A DNA stretch of 64,000 nucleotides from Parasegetibacter sp. NRK P23 (GCF_023721715.1 NZ_JAMDLG010000017.1:1-64000); one strand, 5' to 3'; shown: positions 44,335-54,681, counted from the stretch's first letter. Notes: generated by a model not told the origin, from the letters alone. Program-made: numbers and translations.

Positions 44335-45644
44335 GATTGCTTGTTTAGGCTTTTACCTGTTTTGTTTCCCTGCTTTAAAATTTCCAGGACCCCTTCATTG
44401 TTGATGATGAGCATACCGTGTTTGTCGTTGGTAACGCCTTCCTGTAAGGTGTAGGTGTATTCGGGTACATTCCCCTTCATGATGGTGGGGAGAAAATAAA
44501 ACGCGGTGCCTGGCTTTTGTTTCAATGCCTCAGCGGCTTCTATGATATGCGATGAAATGATGAACTTACTATCTTTCCGGTTCGTGAAGGCGCCGCAAAC
44601 GGCGATGGTGCCTTCCAGTGCATCTTTCACGTTCGTGCCGCGAAACAGTTCATCGAACAAAACAAAAAGCGATTTTCCCGTACTGAGTTCCTGTCCTATT
44701 TTTTTTACCCGCAATACTTCCGCGTAAAAATGGCTGGCGCCAATCCCCAGGTTGTCCGGCAGGTTGATGGTGGTATAAATACCGTCCAGCACGGAGAACT
44801 TCATAGCAGCAGCGGCCACCGGAAAACCCATGTGGGCAATGTACACCGCTGTGCTGAAGGAACGCAGAAAGGTAGACTTCCCCGCCATATTGGCCCCGGT
44901 GAGGAATACCAGGTTACGGGATGGCCCCATTTCAAGGGTATTGGCTACAGCGTTTTTCAGGAGTGGATGGTACACACCTTCCACCTGCAACACACCGGCT
45001 CCTTTGGCTTGTACTTCCGGGAACACCAGTCCGTATTGCCGGGCCACCTGCGCCACGGAAATGTACACGTCAATCTGGTAGACAAACTGCAACAGCCTTA
45101 TTACCTTTTGCTTTTCTTTTCTCCTGATCAATACATCAAAAGCAGTTACGGCAGCGAAGGAGAGCCGTGCATCGGGCCGTTCCTGCAACACCGGGGTGAA
45201 AACCGGATCCTGTAGTAAAGCATGCACCGCCTGCCGGTCAACTTCGAGCTCCTTCAGCTTGCAAAGGGCATCTGTGGACATGTATGCCCGCATGGCATGA
45301 AACAGTTGTACAACCGCTGCCACACCGGCATGCGTCTCTTTTTCGCTTAACGTTATTTTTGCGCCTCCCTCCTGGTTGTCATCAAAGCTGATGTATTTCT
45401 CCACAGCGTCCAGCATGGTTCCGTCGAAAGGAAAAGAAGCTTTTGTTTTTACGAAGGCGGAAATCGTATTGATCCGTTGTTGTATGGCAGCCCTATCATT
45501 CAAGGGCTTCCGGAACATCGTTTCCAAAATGGCCTGCCCTCCGCGGGTGTAGGCGTTGTTGTATATATCGTAAATGCCTTGTATGTCTCCTTTTGAGAAC
45601 AAGCGCAAATCCTCCATCGTCTGTACATCTGTCTGCAAATACAT
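44331..45644 (-). CDS. MutS-like ATPase without mismatch-recognition domain, copy B
   Basis: A 437-residue protein with the same layout as copy A: a helical core, Walker A GANMAGKST (residues 250-258) and Walker B LFVLFDELFRGTN. The N-terminal MutS domains I and II are missing. It precedes copy A with a 4-nt ATGA overlap and follows the ABC permease gene by 30 nt. Equal lengths and collinear sequences point to tandem duplication and probable heterodimer formation. The function is unknown. Confidence 0.85.
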   Translation of the reverse strand: MYLQTDVQTMEDLRLFSKGDIQGIYDIYNNAYTRGGQAILETMFRKPLNDRAAIQQRINTISAFVKTKASFPFDGTMLDAVEKYISFDDNQEGGAKITLSEKETHAGVAAVVQLFHAMRAYMSTDALCKLKELEVDRQAVHALLQDPVFTPVLQERPDARLSFAAVTAFDVLIRRKEKQKVIRLLQFVYQIDVYISVAQVARQYGLVFPEVQAKGAGVLQVEGVYHPLLKNAVANTLEMGPSRNLVFLTGANMAGKSTFLRSFSTAVYIAHMGFPVAAAAMKFSVLDGIYTTINLPDNLGIGASHFYAEVLRVKKIGQELSTGKSLFVLFDELFRGTNVKDALEGTIAVCGAFTNRKDSKFIISSHIIEAAEALKQKPGTAFYFLPTIMKGNVPEYTYTLQEGVTNDKHGMLIINNEGVLEILKQGNKTGKSLNKQS

Positions 45645-45674
45645 ATGCTGAATTTTAAAAAATAAGTGCCGGTG

Positions 45675-47999
45675 TTATTTTCGTTTTCTACGGATCAGCA
45701 GTATAATCCCTGTCACCAGCAACAAGGCCGGGATACAATATTGCAGTACCCATTTCAACACTTTTGCCGGCGCTTTTCCGATGGTAAGCCAGATGTCTGT
45801 CGGTACGGGAAAATGATGGTATACCGGGAACTTATTGTCTATGGTGAAACTGTAGAACGCGTTACCGTAATCCTTTCCGTTTGATTTGACGGACGACATC
45901 AGGTCTGCATCACTGGAGATGATGATTTTCTGGAGCCGGTCATCCTTTTTCCTGGTGAGCTGCAATCCAACGGTGTATGGCGCTTCTATCCTGTAGTCAC
46001 CTTCCGATGTATTGAATGTCGGGGCCGCGGAGTCCACCACCAATACGCCTCTTTCCACCCAGGTCTTTGTATTGCTTTCCAATGTGGTGAGTTGCTCTGC
46101 TTTAAAACCGGAGGTATCGGAGCAGGTCAGCAAACTGGCACCGGCAATATTGGTGAAACAGTTTTTGATGACACCGTTCCTGTAGAAGAAAAAAGGTTCT
46201 TCATCGGCCAGGTCCGTTCCTTTTTTTGTTATCAGCCCCAGGAATTTGTGTGGCAGGTCGTGCGGGTTCACCTGTACAATAGTACCTTCTTCGGCATTTA
46301 CCCCAAGGTGGTTCAGGATGGGATTCATGATGAATTGTTTGCCTGGTTCAGTATACAAAATGGCGTTCCCGCCCTGATCGACGTAGCGCTTTACGCTGTC
46401 TACCAGAGCATTGTCCAGTATGGTTTTAGGATCAGAGATCACCAATACTTCATTCGGATCGAACTTTACAGATTCCGCACGGGTAATGGTATCGAAGTTC
46501 AGGCCCAGGTTAATCAGGGCGTTCCTTGACATCTTGTTCACGGTATGATTACCGTATTCCCTTTCTCCGAATTTAAAAGGCGAACGTTCGAAGTGCCCCG
46601 CAAGAAATTTAAAAGTGGGCGTAGTATCATTCATCAACCGTAAAAGGCTGCCGGATATATTGCGTTCACTGGGGAAGATTTCAGGGTCAAGGTAGGTTCT
46701 GAGAAAAGTTTTCTTCCCTTTGTATTCCACCTGCATGATCAGACTTTTATCTTCGCCTTCCAGGTCTATCATACGCCTGATCTCCTCTGGTTTTTTGTAG
46801 ATCGACATATCGGCACCATTCACCTCGGCATATTTCTCCGCGATCTGCTCCAGCGTTTTGCCCGGGTAAGCCTTGTAAACACTGCTGTCGCCGCTACGCA
46901 CATCATAATAATACACGTAGTCGAATTCCATGTTGGGATAGAACCGCCTGTACCTGGCCCAGAAATCCCAAAGGTATTTGTTCCGCATTTCCGGCAATCC
47001 CTGGTACAGGTTATTGCCGAGCAGGTTGGTGTATAAAGTGATTTTCAGGGGAGAGCCATCCAGCTTGCCGAATACCTCCCGGGTGTTTGGGTGAAGGGTG
47101 TTGATCTTACCCCTTGTCACATCCAGGTAGCCGATGTATCCGTGAATAGAGGAGCCTACAAGAATCAACACGGTAATCGTCAAAGCCCCGAGGTACCTTG
47201 CGGCCGATACGCGCCATGGTTTTGATTCGGTGGTGGACTTTGTCCTGAATATGGTGCAGACAATGAAAAAGCTGGTGATGGATATGAAGTAGAGGATATC
47301 CCGGGTACTGATCAAACCGGACAATATGGTTTCGGCACGGCCTGAACTGGAAAGGAAGTACGTAACATCCCGCACATAATCCGTGCCCTGGAACAGCGCG
47401 CCGATGGCCGAGAAGAGCGTGAGCACCACAAATATCCCCAGTCCGGCAACAATGGGGTAACTGGTAAGACTGGAAATGAACATGCCGACGGCCACATACA
47501 TGGCGGCCAGCAGGAAGAAACCCAGGATCATGGCGCCGATATGAAGGAACTCAACATTCTTGACGGAAAAGGTCAGCACGGCCACAACAGCCACGAAAAG
47601 CAGGATCATCATACACACGAAACTGTACACCCCGAGAAACTTTCCGAGCACGATCTGCCGGTTGGTGACCGGTGAAGACTGCAACAGCCGCATGGTGCCC
47701 CCGGCATACTCCCGGTTGATCACCCCCATGGTCAGCAAGGGAATGAACAGGAAAAAAATCATGAGGATGGTTACGATACTTTTCCCGATCACCTGGCGCG
47801 TGAGCGGTGCATTCAGGAATCCTTCGAAAGCATCGCCCCTCAGCTCCAGCATCGCTTCCTGTTCCAACGCCGTTGAGGCCAGGTTACCCATGATGATACC
47901 AGCGCTCGACATCAGAAAAAGGATCAGGACAAACCACGCGATGGGCGAAAAGAAAAAATACCTTAATTCGGCCCTTGCTATATTCAGTATAACTTTCAT
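45675..47999 (-). CDS. Fused ABC permease and GldG-type protein
   Basis: A 774-residue inner-membrane protein. Residues of about 1-245 are an ABC-2/GldF-type permease with six hydrophobic segments (for example PIAWFVLILFLMSSAGIIMG). The remainder resembles GldG, an auxiliary ABC domain exposed to the periplasm, ending with one transmembrane segment (IPALLLVTGIILLIRRKRK). In flavobacteria, gldF and gldG are usually separate genes. It overlaps the upstream ATPase by 1 nt and forms a transporter with it. The cargo is unknown. Confidence 0.87.
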   Translation of the reverse strand: MKVILNIARAELRYFFFSPIAWFVLILFLMSSAGIIMGNLASTALEQEAMLELRGDAFEGFLNAPLTRQVIGKSIVTILMIFFLFIPLLTMGVINREYAGGTMRLLQSSPVTNRQIVLGKFLGVYSFVCMMILLFVAVVAVLTFSVKNVEFLHIGAMILGFFLLAAMYVAVGMFISSLTSYPIVAGLGIFVVLTLFSAIGALFQGTDYVRDVTYFLSSSGRAETILSGLISTRDILYFISITSFFIVCTIFRTKSTTESKPWRVSAARYLGALTITVLILVGSSIHGYIGYLDVTRGKINTLHPNTREVFGKLDGSPLKITLYTNLLGNNLYQGLPEMRNKYLWDFWARYRRFYPNMEFDYVYYYDVRSGDSSVYKAYPGKTLEQIAEKYAEVNGADMSIYKKPEEIRRMIDLEGEDKSLIMQVEYKGKKTFLRTYLDPEIFPSERNISGSLLRLMNDTTPTFKFLAGHFERSPFKFGEREYGNHTVNKMSRNALINLGLNFDTITRAESVKFDPNEVLVISDPKTILDNALVDSVKRYVDQGGNAILYTEPGKQFIMNPILNHLGVNAEEGTIVQVNPHDLPHKFLGLITKKGTDLADEEPFFFYRNGVIKNCFTNIAGASLLTCSDTSGFKAEQLTTLESNTKTWVERGVLVVDSAAPTFNTSEGDYRIEAPYTVGLQLTRKKDDRLQKIIISSDADLMSSVKSNGKDYGNAFYSFTIDNKFPVYHHFPVPTDIWLTIGKAPAKVLKWVLQYCIPALLLVTGIILLIRRKRK

Positions 48000-48928
48000 T
48001 ACTGTAAGGTTGAAGAAGATGATAATTGTTTGAACACATCGTCGATGCCGGAAGATTCCGCATGGATAGCGGTGAGGCGCCAGTTTTTTTCCGCGCTTTT
48101 CCTGACGATTCTTTCGGCCAGGTCCTCATTGGGCTGGAAATGGATCCTGCATTTGTGGTCGGACAGCAGTTCTACCCGTTGCACATCAGCAATGGCAAGG
48201 AGTTCGTCAGGTTCGGGCATGTTCAACATCCGCACCACCATGGTATTGGGCTGCAGAATATTGTTGAAAGCATCCAGGGTATCAGAAAATACAACCTGTC
48301 CCGATTCGATCATCACGATCTCCCGCGCAAGCAGGTTGATTTCCGACAATACGTGTGAGGACAACAACACCGCTCGATCCTTCGCGATTTCCTTGATCAG
48401 CTTACGGGCTTCGATGATCTGATTGGGGTCGAGGCCATTGGTGGGTTCATCCAGGATCACTACGCGTGGCTTATTGATGATGGCCTGCGCGATGCCTACC
48501 CGTTGCCGGAACCCGCCGGACAGGTTTTTGATGAGCCGGTTGCGCATCTGCGTAATGGATGTTTTTTCCAGCACCTCTTCCACCGCCTGTTTAATCGCAT
48601 GCTTTTCTATCAACCTCAACTGGGCGGCATACTCCAGGTATTCCTGCACGGTGAAGTCGAGGTAGAGCGGTGCCTGCTGCGGCAGAAAACCGATCTGTTT
48701 CTTGTAAGCGATAGGATCGTCTTTCATGCTCAACCCATTGATGCGCACATCCCCTTCCGTCTGCAGCAGGGTACCGCAAATGATGTTCATAGTTGTAGAC
48801 TTCCCAGCGCCGTTAGAGCCAAGCAGCCCTACCACACCGGTGGCATTGATCTCGAAATTAATTTCCCGGATAGCCCAGGAACTGGCATACTTATGCGATA
48901 GGTTCTCCACCTTCAGTATTGCGTGCAT
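47999..48928 (-). CDS. ABC transporter ATP-binding protein (GldA-like)
   Basis: A 309-residue ABC ATPase with Walker A GSNGAGKST, signature LSGGFRQRV, Walker B VVILDEP and the D-loop-type NGLDP. The sequence is of the GldA/ABC-2 exporter class. It ends with a stop that overlaps the permease start by 1 nt, so the two are translationally coupled. Gliding motility is not implied, since no gld/spr/T9SS genes are near it; the linked SusCD suggests a role in envelope transport. Confidence 0.92.
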   Translation of the reverse strand: MHAILKVENLSHKYASSWAIREINFEINATGVVGLLGSNGAGKSTTMNIICGTLLQTEGDVRINGLSMKDDPIAYKKQIGFLPQQAPLYLDFTVQEYLEYAAQLRLIEKHAIKQAVEEVLEKTSITQMRNRLIKNLSGGFRQRVGIAQAIINKPRVVILDEPTNGLDPNQIIEARKLIKEIAKDRAVLLSSHVLSEINLLAREIVMIESGQVVFSDTLDAFNNILQPNTMVVRMLNMPEPDELLAIADVQRVELLSDHKCRIHFQPNEDLAERIVRKSAEKNWRLTAIHAESSGIDDVFKQLSSSSTLQ

Positions 48929-48959
48929 ATGGTATTACTTAAAAAATGAAAACTCAGAT

Positions 48960-49736
48960 TCAGAAATGACCGATGGTGGTGGCCCTGGCATTGATATTAC
49001 CGGGCCCTGTCCAGGAACCAGTCACGAGCATGGTACGCGCCTTGAACAACCACTGGGGGTTCGGCGTTCTGGTGCCCGGTAAAATGTTTGTTTCAGCAAT
49101 ACTGGCGATTACCACACCTGTAGCATGATCCCTCACCTCAAAGCGGAAACTGCCCACCGCGGCGTTGGCCGGTACTTTTATAAAATCTGACAGTTGTTCG
49201 TAAGCGAGGTCTGACACCATAGTACCAGCCACAGGTTCGATTTGCACCACATCCACTGGTCTGGTATCAAAGAGGTTGATGATGCGGAGGTTGACGACAC
49301 TGTCGTTTATGCTGCGCGCGGGCAGGTTTTCTTTGATGGTTTTCTGCAGGGGTTTCGCGGTGCTTCCATAGATGAAATGGGTAAAGATGCCGCCTGGTTC
49401 AAGGTTTACCTGCGTTTGCAGGAAGGGTCGGTCAAAGTTCATGGTATCGTAGTTCCTGAAAATACGCACAGGTTGCGTTGTTTTGTTGGTGCCATATTCC
49501 ATGGCGTCCCCACTTTTGATGTAAGCGAGCCGGTTGAAAATCTTTGGCCTGGTTTCTCCGAAATAAGCGCTGAAAAAAGAGCTGTTGTCGTTTACCGCAT
49601 TCACGATCGTGAGGGATGCCGGGTAAATTTCTTCGCGCATTTCCTTTTTACAGGATACGAGGCCGAAGACCGCCCACACCACCACCGTGCTGAGACGGAG
49701 GGTAACAAACACTTTCTTATAGATTGTCTGGAACAT
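48960..49736 (-). CDS. Small SusCD-associated lipoprotein (DUF4397-like)
   Basis: A 258-residue lipoprotein with the start taken at 49736 (lipobox GLVSC). A longer frame starts at 49772 and would overlap the SusD gene by 14 nt. After the signal, TLTIVNAVNDNSSFFSAYFG resembles the opening of DUF4397 proteins; the rest is predicted beta-rich. It follows susD and precedes the ABC ATPase by 31 nt, so it is likely the third outer-membrane component of this system. Function unknown. Confidence 0.72.
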   Translation of the reverse strand: MFQTIYKKVFVTLRLSTVVVWAVFGLVSCKKEMREEIYPASLTIVNAVNDNSSFFSAYFGETRPKIFNRLAYIKSGDAMEYGTNKTTQPVRIFRNYDTMNFDRPFLQTQVNLEPGGIFTHFIYGSTAKPLQKTIKENLPARSINDSVVNLRIINLFDTRPVDVVQIEPVAGTMVSDLAYEQLSDFIKVPANAAVGSFRFEVRDHATGVVIASIAETNILPGTRTPNPQWLFKARTMLVTGSWTGPGNINARATTIGHF

Positions 49737-49758
49737 ATTTCTTTTTTTACCGTGATGT

Positions 49759-51201
49759 TTATTGGTAGCCATCGTTCTGAGCTAACTGATTGGCCCATTT
49801 GATTTCTTCCGTGGGGATGGGATAAAGCGACTGGTGCGTACTCCAGGGCTGCTTGTAGCCTATTTGCGACAGTACTTCAGTGGCTTTACCTGTTCGTTTC
49901 AGGTCGAGCCAGCGGTGCCCCCATTCCGCAAAAAGTTCTACCCGCCTTTCCTGCGCCACCGCGTCCTTCGCCTGCTGAGCAGTAAGGGAATACGGAAGCG
50001 GCTCCAGCCCGGAACGCTGCCTGATCTCATTCAGATCGTCTATGCTGTTGTTTTTGCTGCCATTGTTCAGCAGGTTGGCTTCGGCGCGTACCAGGTACAT
50101 TTCGGCAAGCCGCATCACCACATAATATTCCGACCTGTACCCATCCACGGTATAGTTCCTGGCATTGAGTTTATACTTCGCCGGGGAAAAGCCTCCGGGG
50201 ATAAATGGCGTAGCGACGATCTCGTAGGTCCATGCGGCCTTGCGGCTGTCGTCGGGTTCAAATGCGTTCAGCAGCATGGGGGTGAGGTATTTACCGGTGA
50301 GGGCATACCCTTCCGGCGTTGCGTTGCCCGTAATAAATGAATTGTTGTTCTGCTTCAGTTGGAAAATCACTTCCCTGCTGGTGGTAGAGAACACATTAGC
50401 CGGCGCTTCGAGGCCGAACAACTGGGTTTGCCCGATCACTTCATCGGCGTTACGATGGGCAAGTTCATAGTTTTTAGTGAACAGGTACACCCTGGCCAGC
50501 ATAGCTTTTACATACCACTTATTGATGCGTATCCGCTCCGTATTGTTGCCCTCATAATTTTCAGCAAGATACCCCGCCGCGTCTTCCAGGTCGCGGATAA
50601 TCCGGTCATATACCTGAGCGACCGGAGCAGAAGGGAGCAATTGGGTAGTATTGAAGTCGATCGACGTGGCAATCGGAACAGCGCCAAAAAGGTTTACGAG
50701 GTAGAAATAACTCATCGCCCTTACAGCAAGCGCTTCCCCCAGTACCCGTTTCCTCGCGGCTTCCGTAAGTTCCTTTGAAGTGGAAGCATTCACTCCTTCG
50801 ATCAGCGCGTTGGCGTTGAAGATGCCCTTGTAAGCGGTTCTCCACAGTTTTACGGAATAGCCGGGGTTTTGTAGTGTTAACCTGGCTGCCGACTCCGCGA
50901 AATACTCATATTGTCCGCTGAGTGAAGGATGGTAAAGTTCATCCGCTAAGTGGGCCGAGGCGATCGTGATGCCTCCGGCGCTGTACAGGTCGGTACCGAA
51001 GGGTGCCGCAGCTTCCTGTTCTCCGCCATTGATCAGGTACGAGTACAATCCATTCAGCGCGATCGCCGCCTGGTCGTCCGTTTGAAAGACCTGGCCGGAG
51101 GTGATGGAATTTACCGGATCCTTAATATCCAGCATCTTGTTGCACCCTGTACCCAGGAAAATAGTTCCCGCCAGGGCTATGTTGAAAGCGATTTTTTTCA
51201 T
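49759..51201 (-). CDS. SusD-like surface lipoprotein, third system
   Basis: A 480-residue SusD/RagB-type lipoprotein (signal ending in GTGC) with SusD landmarks: AIALNGLYSYLI, the YFYLVNLFGAVPIAT segment, and the C-terminal ELFAEWGHRWLDLKRTGKATEV. It begins 10 nt after susC and leads to the small lipoprotein gene. It is not close to the SusD pair at 11-23 kb, so the third system probably has a different ligand. Confidence 0.93.
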   Translation of the reverse strand: MKKIAFNIALAGTIFLGTGCNKMLDIKDPVNSITSGQVFQTDDQAAIALNGLYSYLINGGEQEAAAPFGTDLYSAGGITIASAHLADELYHPSLSGQYEYFAESAARLTLQNPGYSVKLWRTAYKGIFNANALIEGVNASTSKELTEAARKRVLGEALAVRAMSYFYLVNLFGAVPIATSIDFNTTQLLPSAPVAQVYDRIIRDLEDAAGYLAENYEGNNTERIRINKWYVKAMLARVYLFTKNYELAHRNADEVIGQTQLFGLEAPANVFSTTSREVIFQLKQNNNSFITGNATPEGYALTGKYLTPMLLNAFEPDDSRKAAWTYEIVATPFIPGGFSPAKYKLNARNYTVDGYRSEYYVVMRLAEMYLVRAEANLLNNGSKNNSIDDLNEIRQRSGLEPLPYSLTAQQAKDAVAQERRVELFAEWGHRWLDLKRTGKATEVLSQIGYKQPWSTHQSLYPIPTEEIKWANQLAQNDGYQ

Positions 51202-51211
51202 GCGTTTTAAT

Positions 51212-54200
51212 TTAGAAGCTGAATCTCAGGTTAGCGGCGATCCTTCTGATTTGCGGCACGTTGCCCAACTCTATGTCATTTACCCGGTAGTGAGAGAGTT
51301 TAAATATTTTGGAAGAATTGATCGAGAATATCCCCTGTGTCATTTTGATTTTGGCGAGCCATTTTGCGGGAAGCATGTAGGACAAACTGAGGTTGTCCAG
51401 GCTCATATAAGACCCATTCGCATAATAAGCATCTGATCCGAAGAATCCGCCGTTGTTGATGGTGGAGTATTTCGCGTACAGCGCTTTATCGCCTGGCTGC
51501 GTCCAATGCCTGCTTTCAATTTCATCATACAATACCGTATTGGTCATGTTACCATATCCAAGGTTATTGAGGTTATCGGCCACCAGGACATTCTCAAAGC
51601 TAAACTGCGCGTCGAGGGACAACGACTTTTTAAAATCAACACGGAAACCAAAGCCTCCGAAATATTTGGGGTTAAGGTCGATCACCTTGTAACGGTCGTC
51701 CAGTTCCGGGTCAGGATAGTTTATGGTAGTGAAGCCCTGCTGATGATATCCGTCACCGTTATGGTCCTCAAATACCGGAACTCCCTTGAGTGGATTGATT
51801 CCGATGTAGTGGGTATAAGAACGGGCGGTCACGGATTCGCCTATCCGGTACATATCGCGGTAAGGTGAGTCGTCCAGCCCATCGAATGCCACCAGCGTAT
51901 TTTTGTTCCGGCTCACCTGGAAGCGCGCTGAAATTCCCCATGTATTGTTGTTCAGGATCGCGCCATCCACCATCATTTCCACGCCCTGGTTCTGGATAAC
52001 CGCGGGCCAGTTGCCCACAACAGAAGGAAAACCGGTAAATAAAGGGGTGGTGATATCGGTAAGCTGTCGTCCGTCGCGGTTCCTGTAGAAGTTTCCCTCC
52101 ACGTTCACGATACCGTTGAACAAGCCTACTCTCGCACCTGTTTCAAATTTGCTGGCGCTGGCCCAGCTGTATTGCTGGTTCACTGGTTGTACCAGTGTAT
52201 AAATCGTCTGGTCATCATAATCAGGCAGAACGCTGATGGAACCGGTTGGCATATTGGACCAGCGGGAGAGGTATTGGTAGTCGCCGATATTGGCGTTTCC
52301 CATTACACCGTATGTTGCTCTCAATTTGGCGAAGCTCAGCCATTTCAGTCCCGCCTTCTGGAACCATTCTTCATTGGAAAGTACCCAGGCCACACCCGCG
52401 GAGCCGAAATTTCCGAAGCGTTTTCCGCTGCCGAAGCGCGATGATCCATCTCTCCGGCCGTTGAGGTTTACGATGTATTTGTTTTCCCAGTCGAAAGAAA
52501 TGGTAGCGAGCATTGAAGCTACTTTCAACTCAGCGTAATTGTTCAGGTTCTGCACCAGCTGCGCATTGGAATGACTTCGGATCAGATTATCATTAGAATA
52601 CAGATATCCGATAACGGTTACCGCATCCTGGTCGCTGTAACTGTAATCCCCAGCCAGTGAAGCGGAAATGCGGGCGCCACCCAACAATTTGATATAGTTA
52701 ATCTTCGGCTGTACCAGCAGACTCTTACCGTTTCCGTTACCATAAAACGCCATGCTCAATGGAAAAAACAAAGGATCCTTGCCTGCCTTCGGAATAAAGC
52801 TGCCGGATTTATTTGAAAAGAACTCACCGCTCACGCGAACGCCGGCATTAAGATCCTTGAATATTTCATAAGTAAGCCCCACATTCGTCTGGTTCTTCAG
52901 TGTCTGGTTTTCGCCCCAGTTTTTAATGTCCCTGAAGGGATAATTGGAACCAAAAGGTGTTCTGTAAGGTTCAAAATTATAGGCGCCGCTTTCATCGTAT
53001 ATCCATGGTGCGTTTGGCGACAGGGAGAAGAAGTCGAGTGTTGCGGCGGTTTCATTGTTGGAATAAGTGCTGTTGGAAGACAAGTCAACAAGGAGTTTAC
53101 CGTTCGGGCTGCGGTGGTTGAAAGCCAATCCCACCGTTAAGCGGTTATTTCCCCTGCCCTGGTTGTACATTTCGGTGGTGGAAGTGTAGCCTACGCTTAC
53201 CCGGTAGGTATTCTGCAAAAGTCCACCTTCCACGCTCATTTGCACATCATCCGACCGTTGATTGGTAAAGAAAGTCCGCTGCCAGTCGGTATAAGCCTGC
53301 TGGTCCCATATCGTCAGATCAGGGGCATTGTCGCCCGTCGGCAATGCCGCTTCGTTGAAGAAAGCTTCTTTTCTAACCGCCAGGTATTGTTCGGTGTTCA
53401 TCATCGGCATGAAGCGCTGTACGCCGGAGAATATTTTGGAATAGTTGACGTTGAACCTCGTTGGTCCCGGCTTCCCTCTTCTCGTGGTAATAAGGATCAC
53501 CCCGTTGGCGCCTCTTGACCCATAGAGTGCGGTGGCATCTGCATCTTTCAGTACATCCACACTTTCAATGTCCAGCGGATTGATCATATACAACGGGTGT
53601 TCGGTCAGCGAGTAACCACCGTTCACCGGTGTGGAGGCTCCATAGGGATTGACGGACAGCGTAGCGATCGGCAGTCCATCCACTACATATAAGGGGTCGG
53701 TAAACATGTTTTCGTTCAGCACATTTCGCCCGCGCAATTCCACTTTTCTTGTACCGGCGGTATTGGCGGATGAACTGATGCGTAAACCAGGGATACGACC
53801 TACCAGCGCATCCAGCACATTCACCACAGGCTGCCTTTCAATATCGCTCGCTTTCACGGTAGCGATGTTAGCCGTACCCGTTCTTTTGTTGGTGGTGCCC
53901 AGCACGGTTACCTGCACTTCATCGAGTTTATTTTGGGACAACACCATTTCAACCCTGTACGCACTGTTCATAATTATCTCCCGGGTTATTTTCAGGTTAT
54001 AATCCACATAACCAATAAAGCTGATCCTTAACTGGTCTCCCTCGTTCACAGGCACCTGTACAAAACCGGCGCCTGAGGTCAGGAAATTTTTCCCGGTAGT
54101 AAGGTTGCTGACCGTTGCGCTGCCCAATGGTGTATAACCATCAGCATACACATACATATCTATTTTTTTCTCCTGCACCTGATCGGTTGCCGGAGCAACG

Positions 54201-54583
54201 GTTACAACAGGCGGCTGCTCTTTCTTCGAAACGAGGATATTTTTGTCGATGATCCTGTAAGTAAGCGGCTGATGCTCGAATACCTTTTGAAGAAACGCTT
54301 CCAGTTCGAGGCCGTTTGCCTGAATGGTTACCGGCTTCGATCCAACCATTGAAGTGGCCTTGTACATAAAAACATAACCGGTCTGGGCTTCCACCGCAGC
54401 AAACACTTTTTCGAGTGTAACGTTTTTACCGTTAAAACTGATGGGCTGGGAAAGCCCCCTGGCCGATACCTGTAAAAATGCCACGGTAAGGAGGAAGAAT
54501 GTTAGCTTCATGACTAACAGGGTTTTGGTTGAGCTACGGGTATACCCGGCGGGTATCCGTATGCAATTAAAAAATTTGTGCAT
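51212..54583 (-). CDS. SusC/RagA TonB-linked protein with STN domain
   Basis: A 1123-residue TonB-dependent transporter. After an extended N-terminus and signal (MKLTFFLLTVAFLQ at about residue 25), residues of about 48-122 form an STN domain (VTLEKVFAAVEAQTGYVF), which links such transporters to FecR and ECF sigma. A carboxypeptidase-like beta domain, plug (ADATALYGSRGANGVILIT) and barrel follow. Sigma and FecR genes lie immediately upstream, so ligand binding probably induces this operon. The start may be at 54583 or at the internal ATG at 54511. Confidence 0.93.
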   Translation of the reverse strand: MHKFFNCIRIPAGYTRSSTKTLLVMKLTFFLLTVAFLQVSARGLSQPISFNGKNVTLEKVFAAVEAQTGYVFMYKATSMVGSKPVTIQANGLELEAFLQKVFEHQPLTYRIIDKNILVSKKEQPPVVTVAPATDQVQEKKIDMYVYADGYTPLGSATVSNLTTGKNFLTSGAGFVQVPVNEGDQLRISFIGYVDYNLKITREIIMNSAYRVEMVLSQNKLDEVQVTVLGTTNKRTGTANIATVKASDIERQPVVNVLDALVGRIPGLRISSSANTAGTRKVELRGRNVLNENMFTDPLYVVDGLPIATLSVNPYGASTPVNGGYSLTEHPLYMINPLDIESVDVLKDADATALYGSRGANGVILITTRRGKPGPTRFNVNYSKIFSGVQRFMPMMNTEQYLAVRKEAFFNEAALPTGDNAPDLTIWDQQAYTDWQRTFFTNQRSDDVQMSVEGGLLQNTYRVSVGYTSTTEMYNQGRGNNRLTVGLAFNHRSPNGKLLVDLSSNSTYSNNETAATLDFFSLSPNAPWIYDESGAYNFEPYRTPFGSNYPFRDIKNWGENQTLKNQTNVGLTYEIFKDLNAGVRVSGEFFSNKSGSFIPKAGKDPLFFPLSMAFYGNGNGKSLLVQPKINYIKLLGGARISASLAGDYSYSDQDAVTVIGYLYSNDNLIRSHSNAQLVQNLNNYAELKVASMLATISFDWENKYIVNLNGRRDGSSRFGSGKRFGNFGSAGVAWVLSNEEWFQKAGLKWLSFAKLRATYGVMGNANIGDYQYLSRWSNMPTGSISVLPDYDDQTIYTLVQPVNQQYSWASASKFETGARVGLFNGIVNVEGNFYRNRDGRQLTDITTPLFTGFPSVVGNWPAVIQNQGVEMMVDGAILNNNTWGISARFQVSRNKNTLVAFDGLDDSPYRDMYRIGESVTARSYTHYIGINPLKGVPVFEDHNGDGYHQQGFTTINYPDPELDDRYKVIDLNPKYFGGFGFRVDFKKSLSLDAQFSFENVLVADNLNNLGYGNMTNTVLYDEIESRHWTQPGDKALYAKYSTINNGGFFGSDAYYANGSYMSLDNLSLSYMLPAKWLAKIKMTQGIFSINSSKIFKLSHYRVNDIELGNVPQIRRIAANLRFSF

Positions 54584-54681
54584 ACATTCGCAGTAATAGC
54601 CGCCCCTTCACCGGGGGCGAATTGTTTAAGTGATCAAAAGCAGTCTTTACCTGATGGTGTTTTTACGTTACTTGAACATCC

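Noticed and set aside
47999-48928. Gliding motility assignment of the ABC genes
   Set aside because: The proteins are Gld-like, but there are no gldK-N, sprA or other T9SS/gliding genes in the window, so motility is not supported.
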